This document shows, piece by piece, positions 41,439-50,753 of a stretch of DNA of 64,000 nucleotides; position 1 is the stretch's first letter, and the number at the start of each line of letters is the position of its first letter. The stretch is taken from NCBI GenBank assembly GCA_036278735.1, contig DASUKM010000050.1, positions 62,001 to 126,000 on the forward strand, written 5' to 3'. Source of the DNA: DASUKM01 sp036278735 (GTDB lineage: Bacteria; Acidobacteriota; Vicinamibacteria; Vicinamibacterales; 2-12-FULL-66-21). The notes under the pieces were generated by a model. The model was not told the DNA's origin. It made no database searches and worked only from the letters and a program-made list of their open reading frames with translations. A program made the position numbers and the translations under genes.

Positions 41439-42485
41439 CTACTCGACAGGATCCCTCGGGACGCCCGTCGTCGTGATCTTCACGGGCATGATCAGACCCG
41501 TCGCGTCGAACCGCAGGTCGTCGATGCAGACGACGCGATGGTTGGGGTCCGTCTCGCCAAGCGGACGGCGGTGGTACACGATGTACCAGTTGTCGGACCC
41601 GGGGGCATGCAGCACCGCGTGGTGCCCGGCGCCGGTGGCGACCGACGGATCCTGCTGCAGGATCTTTCCGATCCGCCGGAAGGGCCCGAACGGCGACGAG
41701 CCGATCGCGTACGCGACGGCATAGTTCGGTCCCGTCCAGCCTCCTTCCGACCACATGAAATAGTAGCGGCCGTCCTTCTGCAGCATGAAGGCGCCTTCGA
41801 CGTAGCCCTCCGGCGTGATTTCCTTGTACGTGCTGCCGTCCGGGAGCGGAACGATCGCGGTGAAGGCGTCGTTCAGGCGCGCGATGTTGCAGTGCCGCCA
41901 GCCCCCATAAATGATGTACCAGGCGCCGTCGCGATCCTCGAACACGAACGGATCGATCGGCTGCGCGCCGTTGTGGAACGCGCCAATCAGCGGATGGCCG
42001 AGATCGTCCTTGAAGGGGCCGCCGGGCGACCTGGCGCGCGCGACCCCGATGCCGCCGACCTGCGTATCGTTCTGGATGTCGTTGGCGCCAAAGAACAGGT
42101 AATACCAGCCGTCGTGCTCGACGACCGAGGGGGCCCATACGGCGCGATGCGCCCACCGCACGTTCGCGACGTCGAGGACGTGCGGATGCTTCGTCCACGT
42201 GACGAGATCCGGCGACGAGAACGCGTCCATGAACGTCTGTTGATCGTAGGGCGCCGAGTAGGTGGGATAGATCCAGTACTGATGCTGGAACACATGGGCT
42301 TCCGGATCCGCATACCAGCCGGGGAAGACCGGATTGCCGGACATCGCGGGCGCCATGGCCGCGCCGCCGGCGGCGAGGCACGAGGCGGCGATCGCGCCGG
42401 CCATCGCGGCTCGTGTCGCGGCCTGGCGCGAGGCGCCCCGCCACCGTTTGTACAACGCACCCACCGTGCGGCAGATCCGGCTCAC
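41439..42485 (-). CDS. Glycoside hydrolase family 43 protein, exported
   Basis: A 348-residue five-bladed beta-propeller glycosidase. The three carboxylates of GH43 are visible: Asp in GWYADPEAH (base), Asp in QPIDPFVFED and Glu in YVEGAFMLQ (acid). GH43 enzymes cleave arabinose or xylose from plant polysaccharides. The N-terminal ~45 residues form an export signal with a possible lipobox (IAASC). The GTG at 42485 overlaps the stop of the metallo-hydrolase gene (GTGA), so the frame extending to 42809 is rejected. With the neighbouring glycosidase it suggests plant or microbial polysaccharide use. Confidence 0.85.
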   Translation of the reverse strand: MSRICRTVGALYKRWRGASRQAATRAAMAGAIAASCLAAGGAAMAPAMSGNPVFPGWYADPEAHVFQHQYWIYPTYSAPYDQQTFMDAFSSPDLVTWTKHPHVLDVANVRWAHRAVWAPSVVEHDGWYYLFFGANDIQNDTQVGGIGVARARSPGGPFKDDLGHPLIGAFHNGAQPIDPFVFEDRDGAWYIIYGGWRHCNIARLNDAFTAIVPLPDGSTYKEITPEGYVEGAFMLQKDGRYYFMWSEGGWTGPNYAVAYAIGSSPFGPFRRIGKILQQDPSVATGAGHHAVLHAPGSDNWYIVYHRRPLGETDPNHRVVCIDDLRFDATGLIMPVKITTTGVPRDPVE

Positions 42486-43420
42486 TCGAACACCTGCAAA
42501 TCGTGCGCGACGACGACGGCGCCGCCGTAGCGGCTCCGGATCACGCGAAGCCCAGCCTCGTTCCCATCGCGTTGATGATAGAGGATCAGCAGCTTTGGAT
42601 GCGCCTGCCGGGCGATGGTCGCGAGATCTTCCGCCGTGGTGTGGAACGCCCGGTAATACGCGCTCGTGTCGCCGGTAATCCCCCCTTCGTGTACGAGGAT
42701 GTCGCAGCCACGGCATTGCCTGGCGATGGCCGGCGAGAACGCCGAGTCGCCCGAAAAGACGATGGTCTTGTCGGGGGTGTCGAACCGGAAGCCAAAGGCC
42801 TGCGGCCACGTGCCGTGCGGCACGCGGAACGCCGTCACCGTCACCCGATCGTCGTGGAAGACGACCCCGGCGTCGATCTCGTGAACGTCGACCACCGGTC
42901 CGTGCTTGCCGGCCTGCTCGCCTCCCGCGCCCGTCCGGATACGAACGTCATCCGCATAGGCGGCCAGCAGGTGGCGGGTCATGGCGCGCAGTCCGTTCGG
43001 GCCGTAGACGACCAGCGGCGCCGGCGGGGGCTGGGGACCGCGCCGCGAATCCCCCTGCAGCGTCCAGGGCGTGAAGATCAGATCGGGGTACCCGAGCGTG
43101 TGATCGCTGTGCAGGTGGGTCACGAAGGCGATCCGGAGATCCCAGACCTGCAGCGGGAGGTGATTGTCTCTGATCGCGGCGGCCCAGCGCCGGACCACTC
43201 CCACCCCGCAATCCACCAGATACGGACGATCGCCGACGAGCACGACGGCCGACGGCCCGAACCGGTCCGGATTCGCCGCGGGATTTCCGGTACCCAGCAT
43301 GATCAGGCGCGTCGGCGGAGGTTCGGGCGCGACCGTCGACCCGCCGGCCGCGAGGCACGACGCCGCGGCGAGGGCTGTCCAGAGCCATTTGGTCGTCGCC
43401 GCGCGGCATCTCGAGGTCAT
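42482..43420 (-). CDS. Exported MBL-fold metallo-hydrolase (RNase Z/arylsulfatase-like)
   Basis: A ~312-residue metallo-beta-lactamase fold enzyme. THLHSDHTLG is the metal-binding HxHxDH, preceded by LVDCGVG and followed by FSGDSAF and HEGG, the pattern of the RNase Z/AtsA group. The signal peptide (ALAAASCLAAGG, possible lipobox) means it is exported, so tRNA processing is excluded; phosphodiester or sulfate ester hydrolysis is more likely. The start at 43420 is uncertain, because ATGs further upstream (to 43519) are open but lack Shine-Dalgarno sequences. Divergent from DUF305. Confidence 0.8.
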   Translation of the reverse strand: MTSRCRAATTKWLWTALAAASCLAAGGSTVAPEPPPTRLIMLGTGNPAANPDRFGPSAVVLVGDRPYLVDCGVGVVRRWAAAIRDNHLPLQVWDLRIAFVTHLHSDHTLGYPDLIFTPWTLQGDSRRGPQPPPAPLVVYGPNGLRAMTRHLLAAYADDVRIRTGAGGEQAGKHGPVVDVHEIDAGVVFHDDRVTVTAFRVPHGTWPQAFGFRFDTPDKTIVFSGDSAFSPAIARQCRGCDILVHEGGITGDTSAYYRAFHTTAEDLATIARQAHPKLLILYHQRDGNEAGLRVIRSRYGGAVVVAHDLQVFE

Positions 43421-43537
43421 GGTGAACGGGCAGGCTCGCGCCGCGGCCATCATGGCATCCCGGCGCGCCCTCCGGCAAATACCCCCACACTTCCACGCGA
43501 GGTCCGGATCGCATACCATGCACCGCCAGGAGTTCCC

Positions 43538-44242
43538 ATGAAGATCGTATCGGGCACGACGGTAACCGCATTCCTTCTGCTGGCTGGGTGCGCGAGCGCG
43601 TCAGCCTCCCGGCCGGCGACGGCCCCGGCCGCGACGCGGGCGCCAGCGCGCGCCACCCCTGCGCGCCAGGCGGCCGGCGCCAGCACGCCGCTGCCCCCCG
43701 GGCTGCACGCGACGCCGCCGGGCCTGGGAGATCTGCCGTACAGCGATGCCGACATCGCGTTCATGTCGGGCATGATTCCCCATCACGCGCAGGCGGTCAT
43801 CATGGCCGGCTGGGCCCCGACCCACGGCGCCCGCGAGGACGTCGCCATCCTGTGCGAGCGGATCGTGGTCGGCCAGCGCGACGAGATTCACCTGATGCAG
43901 AACTGGCTGCGCGATCGCGGCCTGCCCGTCCCCGACGAGCATTCGACGCGTCTCATGATGACGATGAACGGCGTGCAGCACGCGATGCTGATGCCCGGCA
44001 TGCTGACCGACGAGGAGATGGCGGCGCTCGATCGCGCCCGCGGGCCGGAGTTCGATCGGCTGTTCCTGCAGGGAATGATCAAGCATCACGAAGGGGCGAT
44101 CCACATGGTCGACGTGCTCTTCGATTCCTACGGCGGCGGGCAGGGCAACGTGATCTTCAAGTTCGCCAACGACGTCTACGCGGATCAGACGATCGAGATT
44201 CAGAAGATGCAGCAGATGCTGGAGGAGACCGCCGGGCGCTGA
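43538..44242 (+). CDS. DUF305 family lipoprotein
   Basis: A 234-residue lipoprotein: signal peptide with lipobox LLAGC (about residue 18), an Ala/Pro/Arg-rich linker, then a helical DUF305 domain. The domain has the diagnostic paired motifs FMSGMIPHHAQAVIMA and FLQGMIKHHEGAIHM, two His-His sites on a ferritin-like bundle that may bind metal; relatives are linked to copper. The ATG has AGGAG 5 nt upstream. It is followed 34 nt later by the LVIVD protein, as a likely operon. Confidence 0.9.
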   Translation: MKIVSGTTVTAFLLLAGCASASASRPATAPAATRAPARATPARQAAGASTPLPPGLHATPPGLGDLPYSDADIAFMSGMIPHHAQAVIMAGWAPTHGAREDVAILCERIVVGQRDEIHLMQNWLRDRGLPVPDEHSTRLMMTMNGVQHAMLMPGMLTDEEMAALDRARGPEFDRLFLQGMIKHHEGAIHMVDVLFDSYGGGQGNVIFKFANDVYADQTIEIQKMQQMLEETAGR

Positions 44243-44276
44243 ACCCGGCGGGGTACGGTTGGTTGTCACCACTCAA

Positions 44277-46304
44277 ATGAGGTCCATGTCTATGACGTCG
44301 CAGTCGGGTCCGCGTCGGCCGGTGCAATTGATGACCGGATTGTTCGTTGCCTCGCTGCTCGCGGCCGGATTCGGGGCTGCGTGCGCGAGTTCGTCCACCA
44401 CCGCGTCGGCGACCACGGAGCCGAGCACGCCGGCCGCGGCCGCGACGTCCTCGGCGAGCGCCGCAACGGCGCCTGCCGCGCCGCGCCGCACGCCGCCGCC
44501 GCCGCTCGAGCCGGCCCCGGCCGTTCTGCCGGCTCCCGTCGCCCCCGTCGTCTCCGAGACCGCGCCGAGCCCCGACCCGCGCGTCGGCCTGAAGGCGGGC
44601 ATCTGGGATCCGGGCGAAGCCGCCTGGAACATGAAGATGATCTCGAGCACGCCCCCCAAGGGGAAGGTGCTCGGCGCCACGCACTCCGACCTGGCCTTCA
44701 GCGGCAAGTACGCGATCCAGGGGAACTACGACGGCTTCGAAATCTACGACGTTTCGAACCCGTCCGCGCCGGTCCTGGTGCAGAGCTATTTGTGCCCCGC
44801 CTCGCAGAACGACGTGTCGGTGTACAGGAACCTGCTGTTCATGTCGTCGGAAGCGACCAACAGCCGGGCCGACTGCGGCTTCGGCGGCGTCCCCGATCCG
44901 GTCAGCAGCCAGCGCGTGCGCGGCATCCGCATTTTCGACATCAGCGACGTGCAGCACCCCAAGCTGGTCACCGACGTCCAGACCTGCCGCGGATCCCACA
45001 CGCACACCGTCGTGACGCAGCCCGGAGACGACAACGACGTCTACATCTACGTCTCGGGCCTGTCGCGCGTGCGATCCGACAAGGAACTGGCCGGATGCGA
45101 GGACGGCGGCATCGACGATCCGAACAGCGCGCGGTTCCGGCTGGAAGTGATCAAGGTGCCGCTCGCGCACCCGGAACAGGCGGCGATCGTCAGCTCGCCA
45201 CGCATCTTCAACGATCTGCCGGTGCCGCCGCGCAACGCCGAGCGCGACGCCATCGATGCGGCGGCGCGGGCCGCCCGGGCCGCCAGGGCCGGACGCAGCG
45301 GACGCGCCGGCGCCCCGGGCGCGGGACGCGGCGGGCGCGGAGGGCCGGGCCGCGGCAACGCGGCGCCCAGCGGGCCGAACCAGTGCCACGACATCACGGT
45401 CTATCCGCAGATCGGCCTCGCCGGCGGCGCGTGCGCGGGCATGGGCCTCCTGCTCGACATTCACGACGCCGCGCATCCGGTCCGGATCGACGCGGCCTCG
45501 GACGCGAACATGTCGTTCTGGCACTCGGCCACCTTCAGCAACGACGGCTCGAAGATTCTCTTCACCGACGAGTGGGGCGGCGGGTCGCAGCCGCGCTGCC
45601 GCGCGACCGACAAGAAGGAGTGGGGGGCCGACGCGCTCTTCACGATCGAAAACCGCAAGCTGGTGTTCCACACCTATTACAAGATGCCGGCCGCGCAGAC
45701 CGAGCAGGAAAACTGCGTCGCGCACAACGGCTCGCTCGTTCCCATCCCCGGCCGCGAGGTGATGGTCCAGTCGTGGTACCAGGGGGGCGTCTCGGTCTTC
45801 GACTGGACGGACGTGAATCATCCGAAGGAGATCGCCTACTTCGACCGCGGCCCAATGAACGCCTCGCGCCTCGTCGACGCCGGCTCCTGGTCCGCCTACT
45901 GGTACAACGGCGTGATCGTCAGCTCCGAGATCGCGCGCGGGCTCGACATCTACGAACTGGTGCCGAGCGGCTTGATTACCGAGAACGAGCTGGCGGCGGC
46001 CAAGACGGTCCACGTGGACTACTGGAACACGCAGGACCAGCAGCGGATGGTGTGGCCGCCGAGCTTCGCGCTCGCGCGCGCGTATCTCGATCAGCTCGAA
46101 CGCTCGAAGGGGCTGAGCGCGGATGCGATCGCGTCGGCGCGCGCCGCGCTGTCGGGCGCCGAGCAGCAGTCGGGCGCCGCGCGCGCGTCGGCGCTGACGC
46201 AGCTCGCCTCGCAGATCGAGTCCGCGGCCGGCTCCTCGAGTGACCAGGCCAAGGTCCAGACGCTGTCGAAGGCGGTCACCGACCTGGCCAACACGCAGGG
46301 CTGA
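44277..46304 (+). CDS. LVIVD-repeat beta-propeller lipoprotein
   Basis: A ~675-residue exported protein. Signal peptide with a likely lipobox (GAAC), an Ala/Thr/Pro-rich linker of ~80 residues, then a propeller with LVIVD-type repeats (DLAFSGKYAIQGNYDGFEIYDVSNPSAPVLV, RGIRIFDISDVQHPKLV, VSVFDWTDVNHPKEI). An Arg/Gly-rich insert (GRSGRAGAPGAGRGGRGG) interrupts the propeller near residues 335-365. Many cysteines (PASQND, CRGSHTH, QENCVAHNG) suggest periplasmic disulfides. Three ATGs (44277, 44286, 44292) are possible; GAGG best fits 44292. A strong hairpin follows the stop. Function unknown. Confidence 0.85.
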   Translation: MRSMSMTSQSGPRRPVQLMTGLFVASLLAAGFGAACASSSTTASATTEPSTPAAAATSSASAATAPAAPRRTPPPPLEPAPAVLPAPVAPVVSETAPSPDPRVGLKAGIWDPGEAAWNMKMISSTPPKGKVLGATHSDLAFSGKYAIQGNYDGFEIYDVSNPSAPVLVQSYLCPASQNDVSVYRNLLFMSSEATNSRADCGFGGVPDPVSSQRVRGIRIFDISDVQHPKLVTDVQTCRGSHTHTVVTQPGDDNDVYIYVSGLSRVRSDKELAGCEDGGIDDPNSARFRLEVIKVPLAHPEQAAIVSSPRIFNDLPVPPRNAERDAIDAAARAARAARAGRSGRAGAPGAGRGGRGGPGRGNAAPSGPNQCHDITVYPQIGLAGGACAGMGLLLDIHDAAHPVRIDAASDANMSFWHSATFSNDGSKILFTDEWGGGSQPRCRATDKKEWGADALFTIENRKLVFHTYYKMPAAQTEQENCVAHNGSLVPIPGREVMVQSWYQGGVSVFDWTDVNHPKEIAYFDRGPMNASRLVDAGSWSAYWYNGVIVSSEIARGLDIYELVPSGLITENELAAAKTVHVDYWNTQDQQRMVWPPSFALARAYLDQLERSKGLSADAIASARAALSGAEQQSGAARASALTQLASQIESAAGSSSDQAKVQTLSKAVTDLANTQG

Positions 46305-46328
46305 TCGCGGATCCGGCGGGTGTCGTTG

Positions 46329-46357
46329 ACGCCGGCGCGGCCTGTCCGCGCCGGCGT
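46329..46357 (+). terminator. Probable terminator after the DUF305-LVIVD operon
   Basis: ACGCCGGCGCGG, loop CCTGT, CCGCGCCGGCGT: a perfect 12-bp GC-rich stem 25 nt downstream of the stop, followed by TTCGTGTGT rather than a clean T-run. A G-rich stretch (46378-46400) follows. Confidence 0.7.
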
Positions 46358-46432
46358 TCGTGTGTACGCGGGGAGCGGGGGGCGGGGGGGCGGGGGGGCG
46401 GCGCGCGGGCCACGCGCGCCCGCGCGGCCGCG

Positions 46433-47187
46433 TCATCCGATGAGCCACCGCGCGAAGTGATGCCAGGCCACGGTGTTGCCGACGAGCGGACGAAGGGGAT
46501 GCCCGACGAACGTCGCGAGGCCGCCCCACAGGTAGACCGGATGCACGCGCCCGCGGACGCGGCGGTCGGCAACCGGGCCGGCGATCAGGAACCCGGCGAG
46601 CACGGTGAAGGCAACCGGGAGCCGGGCGTGACCCAGCGGAAAGCGTGTCGCCGCCGCACCGAGCAGGTTCACCAGCGCGAGCACCATGAATCGCTTGTGC
46701 GCCTCGGGCCTCCGCCGAAGATATAACCCGAGCCCCGCGAACACAGCGAACAGGACAATGTCGCCGAGCCCGAGCGTCAGAAATGCCAGCGCGTCCCGGA
46801 AGGGGCCGGCTTCGCCGGGAAACACCCCCATGAAACCGTGCCGCGCCCCCTCGATCGAGACGACATAGCCGAGCACGACCATCACGGCCGCCAGCGCCCC
46901 CCCACGACGCCCAGCCGCCGGTGCCAGCCCATGCGTCTGCGCGCCACGAGAATCGTCTGGCCGAGGAACAGCAGCAGCCACAGCGAGAAGACGAGACCGT
47001 GCACGTGGATCAGCAGCGGCAGCGCCGGAGCGCCAGTCCACGCCTTCAGGAAGTAGGTCCGGGCGAACCCGGCGAACACGGTCAGGATCGCGGCGATCGC
47101 GATCCCGCGATAGAAGAAGCGACCGCTGCGCCGTCGCGGCGGCGCGACGCTGTCCCGCTCGATCACCGTCGATATCGTTGTCTCCAT
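46433..47187 (-). pseudogene. Multi-helix membrane protein interrupted by a frameshift in a G7 run
   Basis: Two frames join into one protein of about 251 residues. The first part (from ATG 47187) reads METTISTVIERD, then helices AIAAILTVFAGFARTYFL and HVHGLVFSLWLLLFLGQTIL, up to WHRRLGVVGG. The second frame continues ALAAVMVVLGYVVSIEGARHGF through four more helices to WHHFARWLIG. The switch is at a run of seven C on plus (46897-46903); one more base would restore a single frame. It may be a pseudogene, a contingency locus or a sequencing error. The His-rich helices suggest a heme or quinone-binding membrane protein, but I do not recognise the family. Confidence 0.7.
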
Positions 47188-47320
47188 GTGCGACACCTCA
47201 GGCCCGGATGGTCGCCGCCCTCGAGGAAGAACGGAAGCACGCCACGGCACGCGTGCCGCACCGTGCGCTTGCAAACGCTCGTGATCCGCCCGCCCGCTGC
47301 CGTAACATGAGGCGGCTGTC

Positions 47321-49486
47321 ATGTCCCCCTCATCCCTGCCCGATGCCGAGGTGATCGACGAGGTCCGCCGAATCCTGGCGAGCCCGGCGTTCGACGCCGC
47401 CGATCGCGCCAGCGCCCTGCTGCGCTTCCTGGTCGAACAGACGCTGGCCGGACGGGCGGACCGGCTCAAGGAGTTCACCATCGGGGCCGAGGCGCTCGGG
47501 AAGGGGGACCACTTCGATCCGCGTACCGACCCGATCGTCAGGGCCGAGATGTCGCGGCTGAGGAATCGGCTGGAGCGGTACTACGCCGCCGAAGGGGGCG
47601 CGGACGCGGTCGTCATCGCCGTGCCGAAGGGCACGTACGTGCCGCGTTTCGAGAGGCGACCGCCCGCGACGGGCGTGGAGACGCCGCGCGGGCCGGAGCG
47701 GCCTCTCGCGTCGATCCTGCGCCCGCTGCTCTGGTTTGCCCTGGGGGCGGGGGCGGCCGGGCTGATCTTTCTGGTCGTCGGTCGCCGGCCGGCAGGCCCG
47801 TCCGGTCCTGGCGATCAGCCGCTCGTCCGGCTGGACGTCTCCGTGGCGGCCGACGGTGTCGTCGGATCCGAAGTGGGCGCCGACGTTGCGCTCTCGCCCG
47901 ACGGCACGCGTCTCGTGTTCGTGTCGCGCGACGCGGACGGGATCGCGCACCTGAACGTGCGCCGGCTCGACCAATCCGCGACCGTGAGCCTGCCGGAAAC
48001 GGACGGCGCGCGTATCCCCTTCTTCTCGCCCGATGGCCGGTGGGTCGGCTTCTGGGCGTCCGGCAAGCTGAAGAAAGTGCCCGTCGACGGGGGCGCACCG
48101 ATTGTGCTCTGCGACGCGACGGACCTCCTCGGCGGAAGCTGGGGGGACGACGACACGATCGTGGCCGCCTCGTTGCTCGCGCGAGGCAAGCTGTGGCGGA
48201 TTCCGGCGAGCGGCGGCACGCCGGCGGTCGTGGCCGATCTGACGAAAGACGGTCTCGTGCCACAGTGGCCGCAGGCGCTGCCCGGCGGCCGAATCCTGTT
48301 CACGGCCGCAGGCACCGCGGCGCCCGACGCCTCGACGATCGAGCTCCTCTCGCTCGACGGCCGGCGCCGAACGCTTGTCCGCGGCGGAACGTACGGACGC
48401 TATCTGCCGGGAGGCTACCTGATTTATGTGAACCAGGGAACGCTCTATGGCGTCCGCGTCGATCTCGATCATGGAGCGGTGCAGGGGGCGGCCGTCCCGG
48501 TCCTGAACGGCATCGGCTACTCGTCGACGTTCGGGTTCGCGCAGATGGCCGTCTCGCGGACGGGCACGCTGGTGTACCGGAAGAGCACCGGGGCCGAACC
48601 GCTCGTGGCCGTGTGGCTCGACGCGACGGGGCGCGCCCCGGCGTTTGCGGCCGGCCCGGCCCGATATCTCTGGCCGCGCGTCTCGCCGGACGGCACGCGC
48701 CTCGCGCTCGCGGTCGCCGGCGGCGGGTCGGATCACATCGCGATCTACGATCGCCTGCACGATCGCCCTGCGGCGGTCGTCGCCGAGCACGACGCGGCGC
48801 CGCTCTGGACCCGCGACGGTCGTCGTCTTGTCGTCGCGGCCGGCCGCGGAATGTCGTGGGTCTCTTCCACCGGCGGCGAGCCCCACCCGATCGTGCCGGG
48901 GGACAATACACAGATCCCGTGGTCGTTCGCACCGGACGGTCGCCTCGCGTATCACCAGATGAGCCCGGGAAGCGGATTCGATCTCTGGACGGTTCCGATC
49001 GCGTCGGATGCGAGCGGCCTGCGCGCCGGCACGCCGACCCCGTTCCTGCGGACGCCCGCCTTCGAGGTCTATCCGTCCTTCTCTCCCGATGGACACTGGA
49101 TCGCGTATGGATCGAACCAGTCGGGCGCGTGGGAGGTCTATGTGCGCGCGTTTCCCGACACCGGCCGCCAGGTCCAGGTGTCGGTGCATGGCGGACGGAT
49201 TCCGCGGTGGTCGCCAAACGGACACGACCTGATCTACCGGACCGACGATCAGCGATTGATGGTGACGCCGTTCACCGTGAAGGGGCGCGTCTTCACGCCG
49301 GGTGCGCCGCGCGCATGGTCACCCGCGCGCCTCGCCGACACCGGCGTGCTGCCGAACTTCGATGTGGCGCCCGACGGCCGCGTGCTCGCCTTGATGCCCG
49401 CCCAGGAGGATCCGCTGCAGAACCGCGTGACGTTCGTCCTCAATTTTTTTGACGAGCTGCACCGGCGCCTCGGGGATCGGGACTGA
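47321..49486 (+). CDS. TolB-like PD40 beta-propeller protein with N-terminal sensor-type domain
   Basis: A 721-residue protein in three parts. Residues ~10-110 form a helical domain (LLRFLVEQTLAGRADRLKEF, DPRTDPIVRAEMSRLRNRLERYY, IAVPKGTYVPRF) that is often found at the front of acidobacterial and planctomycete TolB or TPR proteins and resembles a DNA-binding output domain. One transmembrane helix follows (LLWFALGAGAAGLIFLVVG, about 137-155), then ~560 residues of TolB/PD40 blades (DVALSPDGTRLVFVSRD, PFFSPDGRWVGFW, PSFSPDGHWIAYGSN). It may be a one-component membrane sensor of the CadC style; that is inference. Divergent from the frameshifted membrane gene. Confidence 0.83.
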   Translation: MSPSSLPDAEVIDEVRRILASPAFDAADRASALLRFLVEQTLAGRADRLKEFTIGAEALGKGDHFDPRTDPIVRAEMSRLRNRLERYYAAEGGADAVVIAVPKGTYVPRFERRPPATGVETPRGPERPLASILRPLLWFALGAGAAGLIFLVVGRRPAGPSGPGDQPLVRLDVSVAADGVVGSEVGADVALSPDGTRLVFVSRDADGIAHLNVRRLDQSATVSLPETDGARIPFFSPDGRWVGFWASGKLKKVPVDGGAPIVLCDATDLLGGSWGDDDTIVAASLLARGKLWRIPASGGTPAVVADLTKDGLVPQWPQALPGGRILFTAAGTAAPDASTIELLSLDGRRRTLVRGGTYGRYLPGGYLIYVNQGTLYGVRVDLDHGAVQGAAVPVLNGIGYSSTFGFAQMAVSRTGTLVYRKSTGAEPLVAVWLDATGRAPAFAAGPARYLWPRVSPDGTRLALAVAGGGSDHIAIYDRLHDRPAAVVAEHDAAPLWTRDGRRLVVAAGRGMSWVSSTGGEPHPIVPGDNTQIPWSFAPDGRLAYHQMSPGSGFDLWTVPIASDASGLRAGTPTPFLRTPAFEVYPSFSPDGHWIAYGSNQSGAWEVYVRAFPDTGRQVQVSVHGGRIPRWSPNGHDLIYRTDDQRLMVTPFTVKGRVFTPGAPRAWSPARLADTGVLPNFDVAPDGRVLALMPAQEDPLQNRVTFVLNFFDELHRRLGDRD

Positions 49487-49510
49487 GGCCCGTCCTCCGG
49501 TCGAGTCGTC

Positions 49511-49840
49511 TCAGTCGACGATGAACAGGCGGGCGCCGGTGGGGGCTGACGACCGGTGCGGCGCGGCCCCGTCCGCGACCTGGTAGCTCATACCGGCCTC
49601 CAGGGTGACGACACGTCCATCGGCCAGCTCGGTCTGGAGCCGTCCTTCGAGACAGAGAAGGATGTGCCCCTTCTCGCACCAGTGATTCGCGACGTATCCG
49701 GGTGAGTAGTCGACGATCCGCACACGGATCTCGCCGAGCTGGCGCGTGCGCCACCGCGCGGTGCCGCTCGCACCTGGATGGTCTGTCGCCTCCACGTCGT
49801 CCCAGTTGGTCAGTTCGAACGGAATGCCCTGAATTCGCAA
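49511..49840 (-). CDS. DHCW-motif cupin protein
   Basis: A 109-residue single cupin. The motif that names the family is present in divergent form (YVANHWCEKGHILLCLEGRLQTEL), then VTLEAGMSYQVADGAAPHRSSAPTG. The Cys and His of HWCEKGH and the final PHRS His may bind a metal. Function unknown. It is convergent with the TolB-like gene, with a 24-nt gap. The 163 nt upstream (49841-50003) carry nothing I can support. Confidence 0.85.
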   Translation of the reverse strand: MRIQGIPFELTNWDDVEATDHPGASGTARWRTRQLGEIRVRIVDYSPGYVANHWCEKGHILLCLEGRLQTELADGRVVTLEAGMSYQVADGAAPHRSSAPTGARLFIVD

Positions 49841-50003
49841 CGAGCACCTCGGTATGGGGATGCCGCTTCATCTCCGTGCGTGCGTGTAGGCTGCACGGGG
49901 TCGACACGCTCGGCCCTCCTGGTCTCCTGCGTGCCCGACAAGCCCAGCGCGCCGAAGCCGACCAGTCGCCAATCTCACCCGTCCGCTGGAGCCCGGCCGC
50001 GCG

Positions 50004-50627
50004 TCAACCCAAGTCCGCGCCCGCCTCGGGTTCGGCCGACACGCTGACGTCCAGATCGCGCAGCAATCCATCGCGGATGTCGTAGATCCAGCCGTGGAGC
50101 GTGAGCGATTGCCCGCGGGCCCACGCGTCGCGGACGATGGTGGTGCGGCCGAGGTTGGTCACCTGCGCGGCGACGTTGAGTTCGCACAACCGCGCGTGCC
50201 GCGCCTGGTGCGACGACAGCGCGTCGAGCTGCGCCGCGTGGTGGGCCGCGATGTCCTGGACGTGCCGCAGCCAGTTGTCGACGAGCCCGAGCCGGTCGCC
50301 TCGCAGCGCCGCGCGGACGCCGCCGCACCCATAGTGGCCGCACACGATCACGTGCCGCACCTGCAGGACGTCGACGGCGAACTGGACGGTCGAGAGGCAG
50401 TTGAGATCCGTGTGCACGACCAGGTTCGCGATGTTGCGGTGCACGAACATCTCGCCGGGCAGCAGCCCGACGATCTGATTCGCCGGCACGCGGCTGTCGG
50501 CGCACCCGATCCAGAGATAGGCCGGCGCCTGCTGGCGCGAGAGGCGGGTGAAAAAATCCGGATCGCTGTCGAGAATCCCGGCGGCCCAGGTGCGGTTGTT
50601 GGCAAACAGCTCGGGAAGTGTGCGCAT
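50004..50627 (-). CDS. Beta-class carbonic anhydrase
   Basis: A 207-residue enzyme interconverting CO2 and bicarbonate in the cytoplasm. Zinc ligands are all visible: Cys and Asp-Arg dyad in IGCADSRVPANQI, then HYGCGGVRAA with the second Cys and the His. The HRNIANLVVHTD and GWIYDIRDGLL stretches are typical of the Can/plant-type subclass. The start at 50627 is the first Met of the conserved N-terminus; a long open frame upstream is not coding. No Shine-Dalgarno sequence is visible. Confidence 0.93.
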   Translation of the reverse strand: MRTLPELFANNRTWAAGILDSDPDFFTRLSRQQAPAYLWIGCADSRVPANQIVGLLPGEMFVHRNIANLVVHTDLNCLSTVQFAVDVLQVRHVIVCGHYGCGGVRAALRGDRLGLVDNWLRHVQDIAAHHAAQLDALSSHQARHARLCELNVAAQVTNLGRTTIVRDAWARGQSLTLHGWIYDIRDGLLRDLDVSVSAEPEAGADLG

Positions 50628-50704
50628 GGTGTGGCCGGTGACGTCCGGAGAGTATACCGTCCCGTACGCGCACTGACTGGATGGACCATCGCCGCCGGCG
50701 ACGA

Positions 50705-50734
50705 TTGACCCCCTGGGACGATAGTACGTATAAT
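50705..50734 (+). promoter_or_regulatory. Promoter of the phd/vapC-type toxin-antitoxin pair
   Basis: TTGACC (50705-50710), 18 nt, then a perfect TATAAT (50729-50734), 20 nt before the antitoxin ATG, which has AAGG at a 7-nt spacing. It is the clearest sigma-70 promoter in the window. TAGT/ACTA arms around the -10 could be part of an antitoxin operator. Confidence 0.75.
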
Positions 50735-50753
50735 CACTACATAAAGGTGTCGC

